The position numbers were made by a program, and so were the translations under genes. Of a stretch of DNA of 64,000 bases, positions 55,005 through 64,000 are shown in pieces. Source of the DNA: Cellvibrio sp. KY-YJ-3 (GTDB lineage Bacteria; Pseudomonadota; Gammaproteobacteria; Pseudomonadales; Cellvibrionaceae); NCBI RefSeq assembly GCF_008806955.1, contig NZ_CP031727.1, forward strand, positions 2,246,001-2,310,000. The letters are read 5' to 3'. The notes under the pieces were generated by a model. That model saw only the letters and a program-made list of their open reading frames with translations, made no database searches and was not told the DNA's origin. Every line of letters starts with the position of its first letter. Position 1 is the stretch's first letter.

Positions 55005-56156
55005 GTGTCTGATCACATACACATAGGTATTGTTGTCGGAGAAGCCTCCGGAGATATTCTTGGCGCGGCTTTGATGCAAGAGTTGCGTAAACATTTCCCC
55101 AGTGCAGAGTTTTCTGGCATTGGCGGCCCACGGATGTTGGCGCTGGGTTTTCACTCCTATTTTCCGCAGGATCGACTGGCGGTGATGGGGCTAATTGAGC
55201 CCTTGAAGCGATTGCCCGAGCTGTTGCGCATACGTAAATTTTTGCGTGAACATTTTATCAAGAATCCGCCGGCCGTATTTATTGGCATAGACTCCCCCGA
55301 CTTTACGATTCCACTCGAAGCATCGTTAAAAGAAAAAGGCATTAAAACAGTTCACTATGTCAGCCCCTCAGTGTGGGCCTGGCGACAAAAGCGGATTTTT
55401 AAAATTGCGCGCTCTGTTGACTTAATGTTGACGCTACTGCCTTTTGAGGCCAAGTTTTATCAAGAGCACAATGTCCCAGTAGAATTTGTCGGCCATCATT
55501 TGGCTGATGAAATCCCATTCGTGATTGATAAGTTTGCTGCGCGTAAATCGCTTGGTTTGCCTGAGCAGGGGCGTATTGTTGCGCTCTTGCCGGGAAGCCG
55601 TGCTAGTGAGGTAGAGCGCATGGGTAGTCTATTTATGGAGTCGGCGGTCAAATGTCTGGAGCAGGATCCAGGCTTATTATTTGTAATTCCTTCTGCAAGC
55701 CCGGATCGCTATCGTCAATTGCATATAGCGCTGAATGATTTTGTTGATTATCCGATTCAATTAATTAATGGGCATTCACATGAAGTGATGGCCGCTGCGG
55801 ATGTTCTGTTGTTGGCATCAGGGACTGTTGCACTGGAAGCGTTGTTGCTGAAAAAACCGATGGTGGTTGCCTATCGGTTGGCGCCACTAACTTTTAAGAT
55901 ATTGTCCTGGTTAGTTAAAACACCGTGGATTTCGTTGCCCAATTTGCTCGCACAAAAACTTTTAGTTCCCGAGTTGCTGCAGGATAAAGCAACTCCCGAA
56001 ACCCTGTCCGCAGCGGTAATGAATTATTTTGACAACCCGGAGCAGGCGATAGCACTTAGCGAAACGTTTGCACAAATGCATATTGAACTCAAACGCGATG
56101 CCAGTGCACGAGCTGCTGAAGCGATTGCCAGATTAATTCGCACACCGATAATTTAA
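55005..56156 (+). CDS. lpxB: Lipid-A-disaccharide synthase
   Basis: A 383-residue glycosyltransferase: [12 protein letters not shown] at the start, [11 protein letters not shown] and [16 protein letters not shown] 55005 is preceded by CGGAGGG. Confidence 0.97.
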   Translation: MSDHIHIGIVVGEASGDILGAALMQELRKHFPSAEFSGIGGPRMLALGFHSYFPQDRLAVMGLIEPLKRLPELLRIRKFLREHFIKNPPAVFIGIDSPDFTIPLEASLKEKGIKTVHYVSPSVWAWRQKRIFKIARSVDLMLTLLPFEAKFYQEHNVPVEFVGHHLADEIPFVIDKFAARKSLGLPEQGRIVALLPGSRASEVERMGSLFMESAVKCLEQDPGLLFVIPSASPDRYRQLHIALNDFVDYPIQLINGHSHEVMAAADVLLLASGTVALEALLLKKPMVVAYRLAPLTFKILSWLVKTPWISLPNLLAQKLLVPELLQDKATPETLSAAVMNYFDNPEQAIALSETFAQMHIELKRDASARAAEAIARLIRTPII

Positions 56157-56167
56157 AAGGTCTAGCT

Positions 56168-56776
56168 GTGATTGAGCCATTTATCAGTATTTATAAAGGA
56201 TATCTTTACGCGGGTTGCGATGAGGTAGGGCGCGGTCCGCTGGCTGGGGATGTCGTTGCCGCTGCTGTTATTCTTGATCCCGCTAAACCGATTGCTGGTT
56301 TGGATGATTCTAAAAAGCTGACGGAAAAAAAACGTGAGTTATTGTTTGGGGAAATTCAAGCAAACGCAAAAAGCTGGTGCATTGCGCGCGCGTCAGTTGC
56401 AGAGATCGACAGCTTGAATATCCTCCAAGCGAGCTTGCTGGCGATGACTCGTGCTGTGCAAGGGTTACACATAGAGCCGGAGCATGTATTAGTCGATGGA
56501 AATAAATTACCTAAATGGAAATATGCGGCAGAAGCTGTTGTTAAGGGTGATAGTCGTGTTGCTGCAATCAGTGCTGCATCGATACTGGCCAAAGTGACAC
56601 GTGATCGTGAAATGATTGTGCTGGATAAACTTTATCCCGGCTACGGTTTTGCTGACCACAAAGGCTATCCCACCAAAGTTCATATGGATGCGCTGGAGCG
56701 TTTGGGGGTTACACCTATTCATCGCGTATCTTATGCTCCGGTCAAAGCCAAGATTGAACAAATAGCGTTATTTTAA
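56168..56776 (+). CDS. rnhB: Ribonuclease HII
   Basis: A 202-residue RNase H-fold enzyme with [14 protein letters not shown] (catalytic Asp-Glu) and [21 protein letters not shown]. Removes ribonucleotides from DNA. GTG 56168. Confidence 0.97.
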   Translation: MIEPFISIYKGYLYAGCDEVGRGPLAGDVVAAAVILDPAKPIAGLDDSKKLTEKKRELLFGEIQANAKSWCIARASVAEIDSLNILQASLLAMTRAVQGLHIEPEHVLVDGNKLPKWKYAAEAVVKGDSRVAAISAASILAKVTRDREMIVLDKLYPGYGFADHKGYPTKVHMDALERLGVTPIHRVSYAPVKAKIEQIALF

Positions 56777-56808
56777 TTTTCTCTCTTTTACTCGCCTAAG
56801 AAAATATT

Positions 56809-59800
56809 ATGCCTGCAGCAAATTTTGTTCACTTGCGTTTACACACAGAGTTTTCGCTAAGCGATAGTTTGGTGCGCATTAAAGCGTTGGTTAAGCGTGT
56901 GGCAGAACTAAACATGCCTGCCTGTGCTATTACCGATCAAACCAATTTTTACGGTCTAATCAAGTTTTATAAGGCCGCCCAAAGTGCAGGTGTAAAACCG
57001 ATTGCCGGTAGCGATTTTTGGATCGCCAGTACTGACAGTGAAGGGAAACCGACATTAATTACTCTGCTCGCCATGAATGATCAGGGTTATAAAAATATTA
57101 TTGAATTAATTTCACGTGCCTGGCGTCAAGGCCAGCAGCAGGGTGTAGCTTATTTACAGCGCGAATGGCTGAGTGAGTTTAGTGATGGTGTAATTGCATT
57201 ATCCGGTGGCAAGTTAGGTGATGTGGGTATGGCGCTGCTCGGTGGGCGTGCAGCGCAGGCGCAGGAGTTATTACAGGGATGGATGCAAGATTTTCCCGGG
57301 CGTTTTTATTTGGAGTTACAGCGCACAGGTCGTGAGAATGATGAAAATCATTTGCATGCGGCAGTCGCCCTTGCTGCCGAGATGAACTGCCCCGTTGTTG
57401 CGACGAATGATGTTCGTTTTTTAAAGGCCAGCGAATTTGAAGTGCATGAGGCGCGAGTGTGCATCAGTGAAGGCCGCACGCTTGATGATCCTCGGCGTGA
57501 GCGCCGGTATAGCGATCAGCAGTATTTGCGTTCGGCCGAAGAAATGGCTGAGTTATTCAGTGATATTCCTGAGGCAATCGCCAATACAATTGAAATTGCC
57601 AAACGTTGCACCATTACCATCCAAATGGGTAAATACTTTTTACCGGAATACCCAGTGCCGGAAGGCATGACGGAAGCAGAGTTTTTCCGCAAAATTTCCC
57701 ACGAAGGATTGGATCAGCGGTTGGAGCGCATTCTGGATAAGAGCACCGCAGATTATGCTGAGCGGCGTAAAGTCTATGAAGATCGTTTGAATTTTGAATT
57801 GGATATTATTAACCAGATGGGATTCCCTGGTTATTTTCTGATAGTAATGGACTTTATCCAGTGGGCGAAGGATCACGATATCCCGGTCGGACCTGGCCGT
57901 GGTTCGGGTGCGGGATCGCTGGTTGCCTACTCATTAAAAATTACTGATCTCGACCCACTTGAATACGATTTGCTGTTCGAGCGGTTTCTAAACCCTGAGC
58001 GGGTTTCCATGCCGGACTTCGATATCGATTTTTGCATGGACAATCGCGATAAGGTTATTTCTTACGTGGCCGATAATTACGGTCGCGATGCTGTAAGCCA
58101 AATCATTACCTTCGGTACCATGGCTGCAAAAGCGGTAGTGCGCGATGTGGCGCGGGTGCAGGGTAAATCTTACGGCCTTGCCGATAAACTTTCCAAAATG
58201 ATTCCGCCCACACCGGGTATGACTCTCGCACAGGCATTGGAGGAAGAGCCGCAGCTAAAAGAATTTATTGCGGTTGACGGTGATGCCGGTGAAATTTGGG
58301 AGATGGCAGTACAGCTTGAAGGTCTTACGCGCAACGTCGGTAAACATGCCGGTGGTGTAGTTATTGCGCCCACTAAACTCACCGATTTTTCACCGCTTTA
58401 TTGCGATGAAACCGGCGGTGGTTTGGTAACCCAATTCGACAAAGGTGACGTAGAAGAAGCGGGCTTGGTGAAGTTCGACTTCCTCGGGCTGCGCACGCTC
58501 ACCATTATCGATTGGGCGCGCATTATGATCGATAAGCAGCGCATCAAAAAAGGCGAAGCACCACTCGATATCAGCGCTATTCCACTCGATGATCCTAAAA
58601 CCTTTGGTTTATTAAAACGCGCGGAAACCACAGCGGTGTTCCAGTTGGAATCGCGCGGCATGAAAGATCTGATCAAACGTTTGCAGCCAGATAATATTGA
58701 AGATTTGATTGCACTGGTGGCGCTATTCCGTCCCGGCCCCCTGGAGTCGGGCATGGTAGATGACTTTATCAACCGTAAACACGGTCGCGCGCAAGTGGCC
58801 TATCCCGATGCAAAATTCCAGCACCAGAGTTTAAAACCGGTTCTTGAACCAACTTATGGCGTTATTGTTTACCAGGAACAGGTAATGCAAATTGCGCAGG
58901 TACTTGCCGGTTATACACTCGGTGGTGCGGACATGTTGCGCCGTGCAATGGGTAAGAAAAAACCGGAAGAAATGGCCAAGCAGCGCGAAGTATTTGAAAG
59001 TGGTGCAAAAAATCAGGGTGTTGACCCAGAGCTCGCAATTAAAATTTTTGATTTGGTGGAAAAATTTGCGGGTTATGGATTTAACAAATCCCACTCTGCG
59101 GCTTACGCGATTGTGTCTTATCAAACTGCTTGGTTAAAAGCTCATTACCCTGCACATTTTATGGCGGCGACTATGTCGTCGGACATGGATAAAACCGATA
59201 AGGTCGTTACCTTTATCGAAGAATGTCGCACCATGAAATTAAAATTGTTGCCGCCGGATGTAAACTCCGGTGAGTTTCATTTTACGGTGGATGATGCAGG
59301 TCGAATTATTTACGGTTTGGGTGCAATCAAAGGCTTGGGCGAAGGCCCAGTTGAATCCATTATTGCAGCGCGTAATGAAGGTGGTCCGTTTAAAGATTTA
59401 TTCGATTTTTGTGCGCGTGTTGATCCACGCAAAGTAAACAAGCGTGCCTTGGAAGCCATTATTCGTTCCGGTGCTGCGGATAATCTTGGGCCGACAGCCA
59501 ATACTCCCCAACATAATATTGATCATGATCGTGCGGTAATGTTTGCGGCAATGAGCGAAGCGGTAAAAACTGCGGAGCAGGCGATGGCCAATACCAATGC
59601 TGGCATGATGGATTTATTTGGTGCAGTGATGGCGAGTGATGAAAGTAACTCCGATGTTTATGCGGATTTTCGTCGCGTGCGTACCTGGACTATGAAGGAG
59701 CGGTTACACGCAGAAAAAGAAACGCTTGGGTTGTATCTTACTGGTCACCCCATCGATGAATATGAAAGTGAATTAACTCACTTGGTGAGTTCGCGTATTT

Positions 59801-60342
59801 CTAATCTCAAACCGGAAAAGGGCAGTCAAACTATTTCTGGCTTGGTGATTTCCCAGCGTGTGGTGAAAACCAAGCGCGGCGATAATATGGCGATAGTGAC
59901 ACTCGATGATCGTACCGGGCGTATGGATGTCACCTTATTTGCGGAAGTGTTTAATGCCGCGCGTGATGTATTGTTAAAAGATGGTCTTTTAGTGGTGAGT
60001 GGGCAGGTTCGTTACGACGACTTTAGCGGCATGCTAAAAATGAGTGCGGACAATATTCGTTTGTTGTCTGACGTGCGTCAGGAAAAAGTGCGTGAGTTGT
60101 GGCTGGAATTGGAATCGGGTCTTCTGCCGGCAAATTTTAGTCGCGACCTAAACGATATTCTCGACCCTTACCGCCAGTCACCCCAGCAGGATGCGCGGTG
60201 CGCAATTGTTGTCGATTATATTCGCAGCGATGCGCGAGCCCAGTTGCGTTTTGGCAATGAGTGGAACATACGTCCCGAGGATGAATTGCTACAGCATCTA
60301 CGCGATGCTTACGGCAGTGCCAAAGTGAAGTTGGTGTATTAA
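56809..60342 (+). CDS. dnaE: DNA polymerase III alpha subunit
   Basis: A 1177-residue replicative polymerase: N-terminal PHP domain (VHLRLHTEFSLSDSL), polymerase core with catalytic Asp403 and Asp405 in MPDFDIDFCMD, GVIVYQEQVMQ and an OB-fold near 1000-1080 (ISGLVISQRVVKTKRGD). Usual length. Confidence 0.99.
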   Translation: MPAANFVHLRLHTEFSLSDSLVRIKALVKRVAELNMPACAITDQTNFYGLIKFYKAAQSAGVKPIAGSDFWIASTDSEGKPTLITLLAMNDQGYKNIIELISRAWRQGQQQGVAYLQREWLSEFSDGVIALSGGKLGDVGMALLGGRAAQAQELLQGWMQDFPGRFYLELQRTGRENDENHLHAAVALAAEMNCPVVATNDVRFLKASEFEVHEARVCISEGRTLDDPRRERRYSDQQYLRSAEEMAELFSDIPEAIANTIEIAKRCTITIQMGKYFLPEYPVPEGMTEAEFFRKISHEGLDQRLERILDKSTADYAERRKVYEDRLNFELDIINQMGFPGYFLIVMDFIQWAKDHDIPVGPGRGSGAGSLVAYSLKITDLDPLEYDLLFERFLNPERVSMPDFDIDFCMDNRDKVISYVADNYGRDAVSQIITFGTMAAKAVVRDVARVQGKSYGLADKLSKMIPPTPGMTLAQALEEEPQLKEFIAVDGDAGEIWEMAVQLEGLTRNVGKHAGGVVIAPTKLTDFSPLYCDETGGGLVTQFDKGDVEEAGLVKFDFLGLRTLTIIDWARIMIDKQRIKKGEAPLDISAIPLDDPKTFGLLKRAETTAVFQLESRGMKDLIKRLQPDNIEDLIALVALFRPGPLESGMVDDFINRKHGRAQVAYPDAKFQHQSLKPVLEPTYGVIVYQEQVMQIAQVLAGYTLGGADMLRRAMGKKKPEEMAKQREVFESGAKNQGVDPELAIKIFDLVEKFAGYGFNKSHSAAYAIVSYQTAWLKAHYPAHFMAATMSSDMDKTDKVVTFIEECRTMKLKLLPPDVNSGEFHFTVDDAGRIIYGLGAIKGLGEGPVESIIAARNEGGPFKDLFDFCARVDPRKVNKRALEAIIRSGAADNLGPTANTPQHNIDHDRAVMFAAMSEAVKTAEQAMANTNAGMMDLFGAVMASDESNSDVYADFRRVRTWTMKERLHAEKETLGLYLTGHPIDEYESELTHLVSSRISNLKPEKGSQTISGLVISQRVVKTKRGDNMAIVTLDDRTGRMDVTLFAEVFNAARDVLLKDGLLVVSGQVRYDDFSGMLKMSADNIRLLSDVRQEKVRELWLELESGLLPANFSRDLNDILDPYRQSPQQDARCAIVVDYIRSDARAQLRFGNEWNIRPEDELLQHLRDAYGSAKVKLVY

Positions 60343-60473
60343 TCCCTTAGCTTTGCAAGTTCTTAAAACGAGGCTTGCTAAGTTATTTATGTCTTTCAGC
60401 CTGCGATGATCGAACTAGACTAACAACAGAGATAACAAAAAATCTGTGTAACCAGAGTCTGGAGGGAAATACT

Positions 60474-60929
60474 ATGTCATCAATCCTCGTGAAAGATTAC
60501 ATGCAGTCGAATGCCCAAGCTATACCGGCAGATGCCAGTGTGCGCGACGTTGTTGAGCATTTATTGAAGTGGAACGTAACTGGTGCGCCGGTCGTTGACC
60601 AACAGCGGCGGGTTATTGGTTTTGTTTCTGAGCAAGATTGCATTAAGGATATGTTAAATAGTGCTTTCTATGCCGAGGACTCTGACAGCGTGACGCGCAT
60701 TATGCGGCGCGATGTCCTCAGTGTGACACCGGATGCCAGTATTCTGGAGATCGCGGAAACTATGCTGGGTAATAAACCTAAAAACTACCCGGTTGTAGAG
60801 CATGGCAAATTAGTGGGATTAATCAATCGTCGTCAGATTTTGCAGGCATTGACTGATAATAACGGCAGCTATTTTTCTCCCAGACGCGGATCCCCCGAGT
60901 TCGCGGTCAATTCCAGCGATATTCAATAA
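60474..60929 (+). CDS. CBS-domain pair protein
   Basis: A 151-residue protein made of two CBS motifs (residues 5-60: VKDYMQSNAQAIPADASV; 75-130: VTRIMRRDVLSVTPDAS), ending in a short tail. CBS pairs bind adenosine nucleotides and often regulate other proteins. No partner is evident. GGAGGG precedes ATG 60474. Confidence 0.9.
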   Translation: MSSILVKDYMQSNAQAIPADASVRDVVEHLLKWNVTGAPVVDQQRRVIGFVSEQDCIKDMLNSAFYAEDSDSVTRIMRRDVLSVTPDASILEIAETMLGNKPKNYPVVEHGKLVGLINRRQILQALTDNNGSYFSPRRGSPEFAVNSSDIQ

Positions 60930-60935
60930 ACAGCA

Positions 60936-60968
60936 CGGGCGGGCATTGAACCCGCCCGAGTTGTTTTT
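60936..60968 (+). terminator. Terminator after the CBS gene
   Basis: CGGGCGGG and CCCGCCCG arms with a CATTGAA loop, then AGTTGTTTTTA. Confidence 0.8.
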
Positions 60969-61058
60969 ATGACGCAGTGAATCCTTTATTAATTTGGTGA
61001 TGATGCATTTCAAAAGTGCGCAGTAGTCGTGCCGTTGGTGGCGCGAATATCGCTGCAA

Positions 61059-61082
61059 TTTAGTCTGAAAAGATCGACTAAA
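61059..61082. promoter_or_regulatory. Inverted repeat upstream of accA
   Basis: TTTAGTC at 61059-61065 pairs with GACTAAA at 61076-61082 across ten bases. It lies 130-155 bases before the accA start. Possible operator; nothing else was seen in the gap 60969-61214. Confidence 0.4.
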
Positions 61083-61214
61083 GCGCCTATTTCGCGTAAG
61101 GTAGCGCCCCAATTGTGCCTGCTTGGGTTATGGTTAAAAAGCCAACAATCTCAGGTAGTTGCACTCCCTCTACACGTCAAAATGGTAGTTTCCTACCCGG
61201 AACAAGAGCTTGCT

Positions 61215-62162
61215 ATGAATCTGAATTATCTGGATTTTGAACAGCCCATCGCCGAACTCGAAGGCAAAATTGAAGAGTTACAACTGGTTGGCAATAGTTC
61301 TGATGTAAACATCGCCGATGAGATTGCAAAACTGCGCGAGAAGAGCACCAAACTCACCGAGACCATTTATTCCAAGCTAACAGCATGGGATATTGTAAAA
61401 GTTGCGCGCCATCCATTGCGCCCCTATACCTCCGATTATATTTCCCGCGTGTTTACCGAGTTTGATGAGCTGCACGGCGATCGTCATTTTGGCGATGACG
61501 CGGCTATTATTGGCGGTGTGGCCCGTTTGGACGGCAAGCCGGTTATGGTGATAGGCGAAGAAAAGGGCCGCACCGTACATGAAAAAGTGATGCGTAACTT
61601 TGGTATGCCGCGCCCGGAAGGCTACCGCAAAGCCCTGCGTTTGATGGAAATGGCTGAGCGCTTCAAGCTGCCGGTGCTGACCCTGATTGATACTCCCGGC
61701 GCCTACCCGGGTATTGACTCGGAAGAGCGTGGTATTTCTGAATCCATCGCGCAAAACCTCGCCGTCATGTCGCGCCTGCGTACGCCCATTATTTGTACCG
61801 TGATCGGTGAAGGTTCATCCGGTGGCGCCTTGGCAATTGGTGTGGGCGATCAGCTCAACATGCTGCAATACTCCACTTATTTTGTTATCTCCCCTGAAGG
61901 CTGCGCCAATATTATTTGGAAAACTGTCGCCAAGGCACCGGAAGCAGCCCAGGCGATGGGGGTTACCTCTAAAATTTTGCAAGACCTGGGTATTGTGGAT
62001 GAAACTATTCCCGAGCCGTTAGGTGGTGCTCATCGCAATATGGACGAAATGGCCAGAAAGCTGCAGGAGCGTTTGGTTGCGCAGGTGGATCGTTTAAGCA
62101 AAGAGCCAATTGATGCACTGCTGGAGCGCCGCTACCAACGCTTGATGAGTTACGGCAACTAA
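61215..62162 (+). CDS. accA: Acetyl-CoA carboxylase carboxyltransferase subunit alpha
   Basis: A 315-residue subunit close to the E. coli length: [20 protein letters not shown] at the start, [28 protein letters not shown] and [15 protein letters not shown]. Makes malonyl-CoA for fatty acids. ATG 61215 gives the family N-terminus; the open frame further upstream to 61029 is not part of it. Confidence 0.97.
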   Translation: MNLNYLDFEQPIAELEGKIEELQLVGNSSDVNIADEIAKLREKSTKLTETIYSKLTAWDIVKVARHPLRPYTSDYISRVFTEFDELHGDRHFGDDAAIIGGVARLDGKPVMVIGEEKGRTVHEKVMRNFGMPRPEGYRKALRLMEMAERFKLPVLTLIDTPGAYPGIDSEERGISESIAQNLAVMSRLRTPIICTVIGEGSSGGALAIGVGDQLNMLQYSTYFVISPEGCANIIWKTVAKAPEAAQAMGVTSKILQDLGIVDETIPEPLGGAHRNMDEMARKLQERLVAQVDRLSKEPIDALLERRYQRLMSYGN

Positions 62163-62188
62163 AACGCCGATAAAAAACTCGCTGGAAA

Positions 62189-62223
62189 TAAAAAAACCGC
62201 TGATGAGAGTCCGCGGTTTTTTT
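62189..62223. terminator. Bidirectional terminator between accA and ygiQ
   Basis: AAAAAACCGC and GCGGTTTTTTT arms around TGATGAGAGTCC serve both convergent genes. Confidence 0.85.
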
Positions 62224-62255
62224 ATTGTTAGCCAAACCTTTAAGGCGCTTGAATA

Positions 62256-64000
62256 TTAGCGCGGTTTATTGGGTTTGCCCGGGCGATTGTTGTTGCTGAA
62301 AGTTTTACTGGCAGGTTTTGTTTTAGGTGCTGCTGAGGGCGCCTTGGGTGTGCTGCGTCCATCAACCGGCTTGGTTCTAGGTTTGGGTTGTGCTGCTATT
62401 TGGCTATTAAATTTTTTCGCACTTTCAAATTTATCGCCAAAGGCTTTTGCCGCGGGTTTCACCTGAGCCTTAGTACTGGTACCCGCACGCGGTTTTTGTT
62501 GCTGTGCACGCGCATGGGGGTTATTGCCGCTGCGCGGTTTGTTGCGTGCTTCGGTTTGTTCATCGGGAATCAGGGCTGATGCACTGCTGCCAATCAGGTG
62601 CGGCTTGCGCATGGCGCGCAGGGCTTCGCGAATGATCGGCCAGTTGGCCGGATCGTGGTAGCGCAACAAGGCTTTTTGCAGACGACGCTGTTCCAATCCC
62701 CGCGGGATATTAATTTTGCCACTCTTATAGGTCAGTTTTTTGAGTGGATTGCGCTCGCTCACATACATGGCTGTCGCCAATGACATGGGCGATGGATAAA
62801 AAGTTTGCACCTGATCCACTTCAAAATTATTTTTCTTTAGCCAGAGCGCCAAGTTGAGCATATCTTCATCGCGGGTACCAGGGTGGGCGGCGATAAAGTA
62901 GGGAATCAAAAACTGTTCTTTGCCTGCTTCCTTCGAGAATTTATCAAACATACGTTTGAACTCGTAGTAGCTGCTCATCTTCGGTTTCATCATCTGTGCG
63001 AGCACACCGTCTTCAGTGTGTTCCGGTGCGATTTTTAAATAACCGCCCACGTGATGTGTCACCAATTCTTTTACATATTCCGGGTCGAGCACCGCCAGGT
63101 CATAACGTAAACCAGAAGCGACAGAGACTTTGTTGACGCCGCGAATTTTGCGCGCCTCGCGGTACAAATTGGTGGTGTGTTTATGGCTGGTGGTTAAGTT
63201 TTTACAAATAGTGGGGTACACACAGGACAGGCGACGGCATTTGGAGAGCGTCGGCATATCTTTACAAGTAAGGCGATACATATTTGCGGTGGGGCCACCC
63301 AAGTCAGAAATATGGCCGGTAAAACCCGGCACCTTATCGCGGATATCTTCAATTTCTTTGAGGATAGATTCCTGCGAACGGCTCTGGATAATGCGCCCTT
63401 CATGTTCGGTGATCGAACAAAAGGTACAGCCACCAAAACAACCGCGCATGATATTGACCGAGGTTTTAATCATGTCGTAAGCGGGGATTTTTTGTTTGCC
63501 GTAAACCGGGTGAGGTACGCGCGCATAGGGTAAATCAAATACACCGTCGAGCTCGTCGGTTTCGAGCGGGATCGGTGGCGGATTAATCCAGACTTCGCGG
63601 TTTTCGTGTTTTTGAATCATCGGGCGCGCGTTGTAGGGGTTGGCTTCCTGGTGCAAAACCCGCGAGGCGTGTGCATATAAGGTTGGATCTTTGCGCACTT
63701 TGTCGAAGGAGGGCAGGCGCACGTAGACTTTTTCCGCATCCATCATTTCACTGCGGTTTTGCAGCGGCATGGGAATAATGCGAATCGGTTGTGGTTCATT
63801 CGGATCGAGTGCTTTTTCGCTTTCGATTCCCTGTGCCGGGCAGCCAATCGTTTTCAATTGCTCTGCAGCTTCCGGATTTAACGCGGCAATTTGTTCTGCC
63901 ATTTTGTCCGGATCGAGCTGGCGTAAACCGACTTGTGAATTGTTGATATCAGTTTGTGCAGCATCCACAACGGACTTGCTGTTGTGTTGATACTCATAGG
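62256..64000 (-). CDS. ygiQ: YgiQ-family radical SAM protein, 5' end cut by the window
   Basis: About 581 C-terminal residues are visible. The radical SAM motif [13 protein letters not shown] (CxxxCxxC) is present, followed by [12 protein letters not shown] and the family C-terminus with [13 protein letters not shown]. The last 110 residues are Lys/Pro/Ala-rich and disordered. The frame stays open to the right edge ([15 protein letters not shown]), so the GTG near 63968 is not the true start. Substrate is not established for this family. Confidence 0.95.
   Translation of the reverse strand, partial: YEYQHNSKSVVDAAQTDINNSQVGLRQLDPDKMAEQIAALNPEAAEQLKTIGCPAQGIESEKALDPNEPQPIRIIPMPLQNRSEMMDAEKVYVRLPSFDKVRKDPTLYAHASRVLHQEANPYNARPMIQKHENREVWINPPPIPLETDELDGVFDLPYARVPHPVYGKQKIPAYDMIKTSVNIMRGCFGGCTFCSITEHEGRIIQSRSQESILKEIEDIRDKVPGFTGHISDLGGPTANMYRLTCKDMPTLSKCRRLSCVYPTICKNLTTSHKHTTNLYREARKIRGVNKVSVASGLRYDLAVLDPEYVKELVTHHVGGYLKIAPEHTEDGVLAQMMKPKMSSYYEFKRMFDKFSKEAGKEQFLIPYFIAAHPGTRDEDMLNLALWLKKNNFEVDQVQTFYPSPMSLATAMYVSERNPLKKLTYKSGKINIPRGLEQRRLQKALLRYHDPANWPIIREALRAMRKPHLIGSSASALIPDEQTEARNKPRSGNNPHARAQQQKPRAGTSTKAQVKPAAKAFGDKFESAKKFNSQIAAQPKPRTKPVDGRSTPKAPSAAPKTKPASKTFSNNNRPGKPNKPR

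Noticed and set aside
63966-63968. GTG as start of the YgiQ-family gene
   Set aside because: The frame is open to the window edge with family-like sequence, so the gene is cut by the window, not short.

Overview
The window looks like chromosome from a Cellvibrio-type gammaproteobacterium. The map/glnD/dap block, the rpsB-tsf-pyrH-frr-uppS-cdsA-dxr-rseP-bamA-skp-lpxD-fabZ-lpxA-lpxB-rnhB-dnaE-accA super-cluster, and genes for mannonate dehydratase, a Mak-type fructokinase and a PEP-CTERM-like secreted protein all fit that group. The genus is an inference from gene content and order. I see no tRNA, rRNA, CRISPR array, transposase or phage structural gene.

Layout. 1-508: the 3' end of a secreted lipase-like gene and its terminator. 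567-13188: an accessory region with a sigma54 activator, a regulatory gap and a tight ten-gene co-directional run (subtilisin-like protease, seven largely unrecognised proteins, a disordered protein and a protein with two papain-like domains). 13335-20330: a membrane sensor-like protein, radA, two PilZ proteins, mak and a three-gene iron-complex/cobalamin-type ABC importer. 20394-27390: a hairpin repeat, a DUF4442-like protein, an oxidoreductase, an MFS transporter, a PEP-CTERM-like protein, a DUF1461 membrane protein, dapE, Hsp20 and a possible 32-codon ORF. 27452-32393: an ABC-2/GldG/DUF4340 operon. 32488-41582 (minus strand): yebC-like, dapD, arsC-like, nth, dapC, glnD, map, then uxuA. 41922-62162 (plus strand): the translation, envelope and replication super-cluster. 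62256 to the right edge (minus strand): ygiQ, cut by the window.

The part most likely to be undescribed is 567-13188. The first gene is a sigma54 activator with Walker A, GAFTGA and Walker B motifs but no receiver domain. In the 390-bp gap after it lie three related inverted repeats (GGRTAW...TTAYCC) and a -24/-12 element TGGTATGGGCATTGCA with the correct GG-N10-GC spacing, about 60-90 bases before the protease start. This is a self-contained, inducible sigma54 switch driving the ten-gene run. The run has two proteases with three intact catalytic centres (subtilase Asp-His-Ser, papain-like Cys-His, permuted NlpC/P60-like His-Cys), a protein whose N-terminus resembles the trypsin-co-occurring domain trypco2 followed by helix-hairpin-helix-like and IPT/TIG-like segments, and several proteins with hydrophobic or acidic/disordered parts. 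None has an obvious signal peptide. I read it as a cytoplasmic, protease-armed multiprotein system, possibly for stress or conflict; the biological function is unknown.

The rest is mainly housekeeping. The minus-strand block joins protein N-terminal processing (map), nitrogen sensing (glnD) and lysine/diaminopimelate synthesis (dapC, dapD, with dapE apart). The plus-strand block runs from ribosomal protein S2 through ribosome recycling to isoprenoid carrier, phospholipid and lipid A synthesis, outer-membrane assembly, DNA polymerase III alpha and acetyl-CoA carboxylase alpha. Local oddities include a calcium-loop-like insertion in BamA, a terminator inside the 5' end of an ABC importer gene, a 19-bp perfect inverted repeat and a likely GntR-type operator before uxuA.
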